Below, in pieces: positions 58,555-64,000 of a stretch of DNA of 64,000 nt. Numbering within the stretch: the first letter of the stretch is position 1; the number at the start of each line of letters is the position of its first letter. The DNA is from Sandarakinorhabdus sp. (GTDB lineage: Bacteria > Pseudomonadota > Alphaproteobacteria > Sphingomonadales > Sphingomonadaceae). Made by a program: the position numbers and the translations under genes. The notes under the pieces were generated by a model. It did no database searches and had not been told where the DNA came from. It worked only from the letters and a program-made list of their open reading frames with translations. The stretch covers positions 62,001 through 126,000 of the forward strand of contig JAIMKW010000005.1 of assembly GCA_020692215.1 (NCBI GenBank), given 5' to 3'.

Positions 58555-59697
58555 TCAATCCGATGCGACGACCTGCTTGCCGTCTTCGTCGAACAGGGCG
58601 GTTGGTGGCGCTTCTGCGGGGGGCGGTTCTTCGTTTTCGAGCCCTACGCGCAGCACGAAGGCCAGGATGGTGGCGACTGCGACATAGAGATCGGCGCGAA
58701 TGACTGTTCCGACCCGGCCCGTGAAATAGATGGCGCGGGCGACCGAGGGGTAGGAGAGGACTGTGACGCCCCGTTCGGCTGCCAGCTCGCGGATCACCTC
58801 GGCGACGATGCCGCGCCCGCGGGCGATTATGACGGGGGCACCATCCACTTCGGGGCGGTAGCGAAGCGCGACAGCGAAATGGGTGGGGTTGGTGAGGACA
58901 ACGGTGGCATCGGCCATGGCGCTGCGGCTGGACCGCTTCAGGCTTTCGCGTGCCATGCGGCGGATCGCGAACTTCATTTCGGCCGAGCCTTCCTGCTGCT
59001 TGGCTTCGTCTTTCAGCTCCTGCTTGGTCATCCGCAGACGCTGCATCCACTGGCGTATCTGGACCGGGAGATCGCCGCCGGCGATCAGGATGAGACCGAA
59101 GCTGAGCCACAGGAAGAGCTTGAGACCGAGGCCGGCGGCAGTGGACAGCGCGGCTTCGAGCGGGACGGTGGACAGGCCGATGAGCATGCCCATGCTGTTG
59201 AAGAGGAGCCAGCAGGAGATGCCGATGAGGATGATCGTCTTGGCGAGGGCCTTTACCAGTTCGATGAGGCCCTTGGGCCCGAAAATGCGCGCGAACCCCT
59301 TGAGCGGATTCATCCGGCCGGGCTTGGGCGCGAGGAGTGACAGGTTGAACGAGATGCCGCCCGCCAGGCCCTGGCCTAGCGCGACGGCTGCCAGCACCAT
59401 TGCGGCAAGCGCGAGTATCGGGGTTGCCAGTGGCCACAGGATGGTGGCGATGGCCTCGACCGGCCGGAAATCATGGATGTCTGCCGGGCCGAGCGTGAGG
59501 GCATCGGCGGTGGATTGGCGCAGCCCTGCCGCCATGTCGCCGGCGTAGCCCCACATCCAGATGGCGCCGGCGATGCCGCCCATGGCCGTTGCGAGTTCGC
59601 GCGAGGTAAGCCTGTCGCCCTTTTCGCGCGCCTGTTGCCGCCGATGCTGGGTTGGGGCCTCGGTCTTTTCGTCGGCGGGCTTTTCCTCTTCAGCCAA
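58555..59697 (-). CDS. flhB: Flagellar export switch protein FlhB
   Basis: Inner-membrane component of the flagellar type III export gate that switches substrate class from rod/hook to filament. The 380-residue protein has four membrane segments and a cytosolic domain with the self-cleavage motif NPTH at 270-273, as in active FlhB. The start is a TTG at 59697 overlapping the 3' end of fliR. Part of the fliLMNOPQR-flhB operon. Confidence 0.93.
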   Translation of the reverse strand: MAEEEKPADEKTEAPTQHRRQQAREKGDRLTSRELATAMGGIAGAIWMWGYAGDMAAGLRQSTADALTLGPADIHDFRPVEAIATILWPLATPILALAAMVLAAVALGQGLAGGISFNLSLLAPKPGRMNPLKGFARIFGPKGLIELVKALAKTIILIGISCWLLFNSMGMLIGLSTVPLEAALSTAAGLGLKLFLWLSFGLILIAGGDLPVQIRQWMQRLRMTKQELKDEAKQQEGSAEMKFAIRRMARESLKRSSRSAMADATVVLTNPTHFAVALRYRPEVDGAPVIIARGRGIVAEVIRELAAERGVTVLSYPSVARAIYFTGRVGTVIRADLYVAVATILAFVLRVGLENEEPPPAEAPPTALFDEDGKQVVASD

Positions 59698-60466
59698 GCA
59701 GCACCTCTGCCGCGCGGGCCTGCATGCCGGCCAGCGATGCTGCCAGGCTTTGCGCAAGGCCCGGCAGGGCCAGGGGGAGCCCGGCGAGGCCGACCAGCAC
59801 CATCAGCGGGAAGCCGATGGAGAAGAGGTTGAGCTGCGGGGCGGAACGGGCTGCCACTGCAATCGCGAGGTTGACCAGCAGCAGCGCTGCACCAAGCGGC
59901 AGGGCGACGATGAGCGCGGAGGCCATGGCATAGCCGCCCCAGCCCGCGATGGCGGCGAGGCGTTCGGGCTGGAACAGCGCGCCGGCCGAGGGCATCGCCC
60001 GATAGCTTTGCACAATGAGTTCGAGGAGGACGAGATGGCCGCCCGAGGTGAGGAAAATGGCCCACATGAGAAGTGCGAAGATGCCGGAAAGGACAGGGGC
60101 GGGCGGTGCGCCGGGGTTTACGAGGGTGGCAAAGCCGAGGCCCATGGACTGGGCCAGCCAGTCCCCCGCGATCATGGCCACTGCGAAGGCTGCGTGCAGG
60201 GACAGGGCTGCGACCGCGCCGATGAGCAGTTCCCCGGCGATGGCGGCGAGGCCGGGGAGGCTGAGCAGGTCTGCCGGGGGTGTGGGAGCCCAGGGGCTGC
60301 CCATGACGAGGAAGCCGATGGTGCCGGACAGGCCGATTCGCACCCGCGCGGGGATGAGTTGACCGCCGAGTGCCGGGAGCAGCGCGAGCGCGGAGCCGGT
60401 GCGCAGCGAGGCGTAGAGAAGTTCGAGGATGAAGCGCTCGGGCATGAGCGCGAGCGCAGCGTCCAC
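59690..60466 (-). CDS. fliR: Flagellar export protein FliR
   Basis: Membrane subunit of the flagellar export gate, forming a helical stack with FliP and FliQ. The 258-residue protein has the family pattern YASLRTGSALALLPALGG, QSMGLGFATLVNPG and APQLNLFSIGFPLMVLVGL. The GTG at 60466 gives ten residues before the first helix, as expected; an ATG at 60445 is the alternative. It overlaps flhB by eight bases. Confidence 0.9.
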   Translation of the reverse strand: MDAALALMPERFILELLYASLRTGSALALLPALGGQLIPARVRIGLSGTIGFLVMGSPWAPTPPADLLSLPGLAAIAGELLIGAVAALSLHAAFAVAMIAGDWLAQSMGLGFATLVNPGAPPAPVLSGIFALLMWAIFLTSGGHLVLLELIVQSYRAMPSAGALFQPERLAAIAGWGGYAMASALIVALPLGAALLLVNLAIAVAARSAPQLNLFSIGFPLMVLVGLAGLPLALPGLAQSLAASLAGMQARAAEVLLG

Positions 60467-60474
60467 AGGCCTGG

Positions 60475-60744
60475 CTAGCGGGCCATCAGCGGGATGGCGG
60501 CGGCCATGTCGCGGGTGAAATCCATGAGCAGGCCACCGGTGATGCCGCCGAACAGCATGAGGAGGAGGAACACGCCGATCAGCTTGGGAACGAAGGTGAG
60601 GGTGGCTTCCTGGATGGAGGTGGCGGCCTGCAGCAGCCCGATGACGAGGCCGATGACGAGCGCCGGCACCAGCGCTGGAAGTGATGCGAGCACCAGAACC
60701 CACAGCGCGCGCGCGACGCTGTCGTAGAGGATATCCTCGCCCAT
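60475..60744 (-). CDS. fliQ: Flagellar export protein FliQ
   Basis: Small two-helix export-gate subunit of 89 residues (VARALWVLVLASLPALVPALVIGLVIGLLQAATSIQEATLTF in order, key motif QAATSIQEATLTFVPK). Size and motif are normal. It lies between fliP and fliR, eight bases before the fliR start. Confidence 0.95.
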   Translation of the reverse strand: MGEDILYDSVARALWVLVLASLPALVPALVIGLVIGLLQAATSIQEATLTFVPKLIGVFLLLMLFGGITGGLLMDFTRDMAAAIPLMAR

Positions 60745-60760
60745 CAGAAACGCCCCCCCA

Positions 60761-61621
60761 TCAGCTTGCAAAGCTTTGCGCGAGCGAGGCCATGACGAGC
60801 GCCCAGCCATCGACAGCGACAAACAGCATCAGCTTGAAGGGAAGCGCGATCATGATGGGGGAAACCATCATCATGCCCAGCGCCATCAGCATGGAGGCGA
60901 CAACCAGATCGATCACGAGGAAGGGCAGGAACAGGAGGATGCCGATCTGGAAGGCGGTTTTCAGTTCCGAGGTGGCAAAGGCGGGCATGAGGACGCGCAT
61001 CGGGACATCCTGCTTGCTGGCGAAGGGGGCTTCGCCGGCAAGGTCTGCAAAGAGCTTGAGATCTGTCGTTCGGGTGTTGGCGAGCATGAAGCCGTGGAGG
61101 ACATTTCCAGCGCTGAGAATGGCCTGTTCGGCGGGAATCTCGTCTACCACGAAGGGCTGGAGGGCGGTGGTGTTGATGTCGGCCAGCGCTGGCTGCATGA
61201 CGAAGAAGGTCATGAACAGGGCAAGGCCGACGAGAAGCTGGTTGGGTGGCGCCTGCTGCAGCCCGATGGCCTGGCGCAGGATGGCCAGCACGATGATGAT
61301 GCGCACGAAGGCTGTCATCATCAAAAGCACCGATGGCAGCAGGGTGAGCAGGGTCATCAGCAGAAGAACCTGCAGCGACAGCGACAGCGGCCCGTTGTTG
61401 CCGGCACCAAAGAGCGCGAGGAGGCCGCCCAATGCGGACCCTGAGGACGCCGGGCCGGGGGCTGGCGCTGCCGATGCTGCCTGGGCGAAGGCTGGAAACG
61501 CTGCGAACCCGAGAAGCACAAGGCCGAGTGCGAACAGCGCAAGGTGGCGCAGGGCGTGCGGCATCGACCTTGGAGGCTTGCTGCGGCCGGGGTGGAACGG
61601 GTGGGGCGTCAGGATGTCCAT
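60761..61621 (-). CDS. fliP: Flagellar export protein FliP
   Basis: Core export-gate subunit. The 286-residue protein has an N-terminal signal-like segment (ALRHLALFALGLVLLGFAAFPAFAQ), then LLTLLPSVLLMMTAFVRIIIVLAILRQAIGLQQAPPNQ in pieces (LLPSVLLMMTAFVRI, QAIGLQQAPPNQ), and VASMLMALGMMMVSPIMIALPFK. The ATG at 61621 has GGGAG eight bases upstream and overlaps fliO by 13 bases; an ATG at 61564 would give 267 residues and a tighter signal peptide. Either is plausible. Confidence 0.92.
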   Translation of the reverse strand: MDILTPHPFHPGRSKPPRSMPHALRHLALFALGLVLLGFAAFPAFAQAASAAPAPGPASSGSALGGLLALFGAGNNGPLSLSLQVLLLMTLLTLLPSVLLMMTAFVRIIIVLAILRQAIGLQQAPPNQLLVGLALFMTFFVMQPALADINTTALQPFVVDEIPAEQAILSAGNVLHGFMLANTRTTDLKLFADLAGEAPFASKQDVPMRVLMPAFATSELKTAFQIGILLFLPFLVIDLVVASMLMALGMMMVSPIMIALPFKLMLFVAVDGWALVMASLAQSFAS

Positions 61622-61983
61622 GGGGTTGGCTCCCGCCTGAGAGGGGTTTCCGGGTTGGATCTGGGGGGTATTTCCGGATCGGTGGATCCGGAATCGTTGG
61701 GGCCGGCTGTTGCGAGCAGGACGAGGGACGTGCCGGTTATCCCGACGAGGTGGTCGCGCCCGTGGAAGCGCACCACGGCGACACGGCTGGAGGGTGCGAG
61801 GGATTTGACGGCGGTGACGGCAAGATCGGGGAGCGGGCCTTGCAGGGCGGCAGCCTGGCTTCCAGGACGAAGGAAACCGGGCAGGCGGATCCAGCCGCGC
61901 TTTACCGCCAGCAGGGACACGACCGCGGCTGCGCAGACGAGCGGAAGCGCAATGGCGAGCCGGGTGAGGAAGTCCTGCAGCAT
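61609..61983 (-). CDS. fliO: Flagellar biosynthesis protein FliO
   Basis: A 124-residue protein with one N-terminal transmembrane helix (LTRLAIALPLVCAAAVVSLLAVKRGW) and a short cytosolic tail, helping FliP assemble. FliO is poorly conserved; the call rests on position between fliN and fliP and on architecture. The ATG at 61983 has AGAGG seven bases upstream. A 17-bp duplication lies at its start (see findings). Confidence 0.75.
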   Translation of the reverse strand: MLQDFLTRLAIALPLVCAAAVVSLLAVKRGWIRLPGFLRPGSQAAALQGPLPDLAVTAVKSLAPSSRVAVVRFHGRDHLVGITGTSLVLLATAGPNDSGSTDPEIPPRSNPETPLRREPTPWTS

Positions 61984-62028
61984 CAGGATGCCTCTGCTTC
62001 CACGAAAGACGGCATCAGGATGCCTCTG
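61980..62028. repeat. 17-bp direct repeat at the fliN/fliO junction
   Basis: The 17-mer GCATCAGGATGCCTCTG occurs at 61980-61996 and again at 62012-62028, 32 bp apart. It carries the fliO ribosome-binding site and start ATG on the minus strand, and the second copy carries the fliN stop region. The first copy may be the remnant of a 32-bp tandem duplication of the fliN 3' end. Confidence 0.85.
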
Positions 62029-62656
62029 ATTGAACAATGTCGAGCAGGCGGACGCCGAAGCGGTCGCCGATGGCGACGATCTCTCCGTGGGCGAAGGGCT
62101 TGCCGTTGACGAGGATGGAGACCGGTTCGGTTGTCATCCGGTCGAGTGCGAAAAGCTGGCCGGGATCGATTGACAGAAGATCCTTGAGCGGCAGGCGGTG
62201 GGACCCGATCTCGACTGTGAGCGTGACTTCGATTCCGGCCAGTTGAGGCGGCATTGCGAGGGGCTGGGCTGGCGTTTGCGGGGCTGGCTGCGCGGTGCTG
62301 ACGGACCCGTTCGGCTCTGCGCCGGGCGGGGACTGGCGGCGACGGGCAGCGCTGGCTGGCGAAGGCTCCCCGGTGGCGGCGCCTGCAGGTTCGGGGGGGC
62401 CGCTGTTGCTGGCAGAGCCGGAAATCCTGGCGCTTCGGCCGGCGTTTTCATGCGGTTGGTCGGCCTGGGCAGGGCCGCCGGGGGGCCTCGCTGGGGCATG
62501 GGCAGAAGCGGCGGGCGCGATTGGACCCTCGGGCGCGTCTTCATCCTCGAAATCGATCGTGAGGCGGACATTTTCCGCTTCGGCTTCGGCCGCGGCTTTG
62601 CTGCCTTGCGCAATGGCTGGGTCGGCTTCGAAGGGCTTTTGCGGAATGGCGTTCAT
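62015..62656 (-). CDS. fliN: Flagellar motor switch protein FliN, with long linker
   Basis: C-ring protein of 213 residues. The SpoA domain is C-terminal (about 142-208, LAGIEVTLTVEIGSHRLPLKDLLSIDPG in order, key pieces TVEIGSHRLPLKDLL and VNGKPFAHGEIVAIGDRFGVRLLDIV). The first 140 residues are a disordered Pro/Ala-rich region, much longer than in E. coli FliN (137 residues total). The ATG overlaps the fliM-like stop by four bases. Confidence 0.88.
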   Translation of the reverse strand: MNAIPQKPFEADPAIAQGSKAAAEAEAENVRLTIDFEDEDAPEGPIAPAASAHAPARPPGGPAQADQPHENAGRSARISGSASNSGPPEPAGAATGEPSPASAARRRQSPPGAEPNGSVSTAQPAPQTPAQPLAMPPQLAGIEVTLTVEIGSHRLPLKDLLSIDPGQLFALDRMTTEPVSILVNGKPFAHGEIVAIGDRFGVRLLDIVQSEAS

Positions 62657-63543
62657 GGGTTGGGCTCTTCCGGTTCCTTGGGAAGCAGGCGGTGGGCCGG
62701 GATGTCTGCAAGGCGCTGGCCGCCGATGAGCACGCTGAGTGCATGGGGCCGTGCCAGCGGAATGACATCGCCTGCGCGGAGCGCGGCGACATCGGACAGC
62801 AGCAGCCGGGTATCGGCGAGGCGCAGCGCGACGGGCAGCTCCAGCTGCATCGTGCGGGCGTGGGCGCGGCGGCGCCAAAGCTGGGGATCGGGCGGTGGCG
62901 GCGGTTCGGGAATGGGGAGAGGTGCCGGGGTTGCCGGATCGCTGAGAAGGAGTGCGCCCCGCGCGCCATCGATATCGAGGCCGACCGGCAGGCAGGTGGT
63001 GCCCGGCGGAGGTGCCGAGACTGCCGCGCGGGGTGGCAGGGCGGGTGGACCGGCCGAGGCGTGGCCGGCTGCCGCCAGGGCCTTGGTGATTGCGGTTGTG
63101 AGGAACCGGCACAGGCTGATCCAGGATCCGCTGCCGGGTGGGAGGGCTGACAGCGTGTCTGCCGACGGGCTGCCGGTGGTGGTGGGGCGGCTGCCGAACA
63201 GGCGCTCGACGAGGTTGGCTGCGGCAGGCGCTTCGATTGCAAGATCAAGCAGAACGGGGCCGGAGGTGGTGGATAGCCTGATGCGCCCGACTGCGAGCAT
63301 GGCGGGCGCCGGCCTGCCTTGTGAGTTGGGCGGGCCTTGTGGGTTGGGTGGGCCCTGTGGGTTGGGCGAGAGCGTGCCGGCCGAAGTGGCGCTGATGCGG
63401 GTGCCGAACAGACGGGACAGCTCTGGGCCGAGGGCGGCCATGAAGCCGCTGCCATCCAGCGTTTCCAGCAAGGTTGGCGGCTGCGGCGCGGGCGCATCGG
63501 CGACCGGAAGCGAAGCTGTGGGCCAGTGGATGGGGCGGGCCAT
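62653..63543 (-). CDS. fliM: Divergent FliM-like motor switch protein
   Basis: A 296-residue protein in the fliM position. Only the C-terminal SpoA domain is clear (about 228-285, LELPVALRLADTRLLLSDVAALRAGDVIPL). The N-terminus begins MARPIHWPTASL and lacks the EIDxLL motif that binds phospho-CheY in canonical FliM. Residues 61-77 are a proline/glutamine repeat (NPQGPP, NPQGPP, NSQGRP). The middle domain is alanine/proline-rich and degenerate. It may be a FliM specialised for a motor without CheY binding here, or another FliM exists elsewhere in the genome. Confidence 0.7.
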   Translation of the reverse strand: MARPIHWPTASLPVADAPAPQPPTLLETLDGSGFMAALGPELSRLFGTRISATSAGTLSPNPQGPPNPQGPPNSQGRPAPAMLAVGRIRLSTTSGPVLLDLAIEAPAAANLVERLFGSRPTTTGSPSADTLSALPPGSGSWISLCRFLTTAITKALAAAGHASAGPPALPPRAAVSAPPPGTTCLPVGLDIDGARGALLLSDPATPAPLPIPEPPPPPDPQLWRRRAHARTMQLELPVALRLADTRLLLSDVAALRAGDVIPLARPHALSVLIGGQRLADIPAHRLLPKEPEEPNP

Positions 63544-63548
63544 GGCGG

Positions 63549-64000
63549 TTATTGCAGGACAAAGCTGGTGAGGAAGACATCATCGATGCCCGCAACCCCG
63601 CTTTTGCGCTGGAGGACATCGTTGATGGCGATGCGCATCTTGCGGGTGAGCTCTTCGCGGCCACCCGGAGCGTTCAGCTCTGCTTCGCCGGTTTCGGCAA
63701 GGACCCCCAGCACCGCCGAGATGATGGCGACCCGGTGCCGGTCGACCGCTTCCACCACGGGTGTTCCACCCTGGGTGGAGATGGCAACGCGAATCTGGAC
63801 GAAGCGGCCGGTATCCCTGAGGTTGGATGTGAAGCTGTTGTCGATCTCGATATACTCAAGCGGCGCGATTTTGGGCGCTGGCGGCTTTGGCGTCGCGCCG
63901 GGCTGGGGGGCCAGCATGGGCATGACATAGGCGCCGCCTGCGCCGGCCGCGGCTGCGGCGATGATGAGGACCAGGGGCCCGAGGACTTTGCCAACGAGGC
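63549..64000 (-). CDS. fliL: Flagellar basal-body protein FliL (5' end beyond window)
   Basis: The visible 149 codons begin in a transmembrane segment (LVGKVLGPLVLIIAAAAAGAGGAYV), followed by a linker (PQPGATPKPPAPKIAPLEYIEID) and the FliL periplasmic domain with RFVQIRVAISTQGG and the end LQRKSGVAGIDDVFLTSFVLQ. FliL surrounds the stator and aids torque. It begins the visible part of the operon; fliM starts five bases after its stop. The frame runs off the right edge of the window. Confidence 0.88.
   Translation of the reverse strand, partial: LVGKVLGPLVLIIAAAAAGAGGAYVMPMLAPQPGATPKPPAPKIAPLEYIEIDNSFTSNLRDTGRFVQIRVAISTQGGTPVVEAVDRHRVAIISAVLGVLAETGEAELNAPGGREELTRKMRIAINDVLQRKSGVAGIDDVFLTSFVLQ

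Noticed and set aside
63313..63363. GGGTTGGGC-like tandem repeat on the plus strand, resembling a G-quadruplex or non-coding repeat
   Set aside because: It is explained as the coding repeat for NPQGPP in the fliM-like gene. A G-rich structure is possible but not needed to explain it.

Overview
The window is high-GC DNA from an alphaproteobacterium, most likely a sphingomonad (order Sphingomonadales). This rests on gene content: a Caulobacter-type TonB-dependent receptor, AcnA, HslVU, an hrcA-grpE pair, the TauE/SafE plus TIGR02186 pair, a methylmalonyl-CoA mutase and a small 'vgr-related' HExxH protein. No rRNA, tRNA or CRISPR array was recognised, so the placement is an inference. Both window edges cut genes: the receptor at base 1 and fliL at base 64000.

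Layout. 1-5.2 kb (minus): TonB-dependent receptor with a LacI-type operator upstream, then the folate-linked genes purU and trmFO. 5.3-14.5 kb (plus): TauE/SafE permease, TIGR02186 protein, aminopeptidase N, M16 protease and a Baeyer-Villiger-type monooxygenase. 14.7-15.8 kb: a less GC-rich DUF4932-type lipoprotein gene. 16.1-19.7 kb (minus): TonB-like protein and aconitase. 19.8-31.1 kb: diguanylate cyclase, GPH transporter, flippase, two small membrane-associated genes, hslVU, DUF389 protein, FMN 2-hydroxyacid dehydrogenase and a membrane protein/XRE regulator pair. 31.4-34.8 kb: a less GC-rich three-gene cassette (vWA protein, PP2C phosphatase, kinase with helix-hairpin-helix domains) equivalent to E. 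coli yegL-yegK-yegI. 35.0-43.3 kb: J-domain protein and BolA, methylmalonyl-CoA mutase, aldehyde dehydrogenase with an SLC13-type transporter, AbgT transporter. 43.4-49.9 kb: chaperone region (dnaK-dnaJ, hrcA-grpE) with a copper chaperone and small enzymes between. 49.9-58.5 kb: rph-rdgB-hemW, oxidoreductase, hydrolase, TetR regulator, SelO, AmiC amidase. 58.6-64 kb (minus): flagellar export and motor-switch operon fliL-M-N-O-P-Q-R-flhB.

Most notable. A 39-bp hairpin element occurs four times. In every copy the last stem base pairs differ by compensatory changes. All copies read in the same direction as the resident gene they follow. They form two inverted pairs, and each pair brackets one of the two compositionally atypical inserts: the lipoprotein gene and the vWA/PP2C/kinase triad. 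None of the other seven convergent gene junctions in the window has a copy. One copy has grown a 21-bp tandem array from its own arm. The triad is a known family (TerY-P/YegIKL type) of largely unknown function; its bracketing by these elements is the observation most likely to be undescribed.
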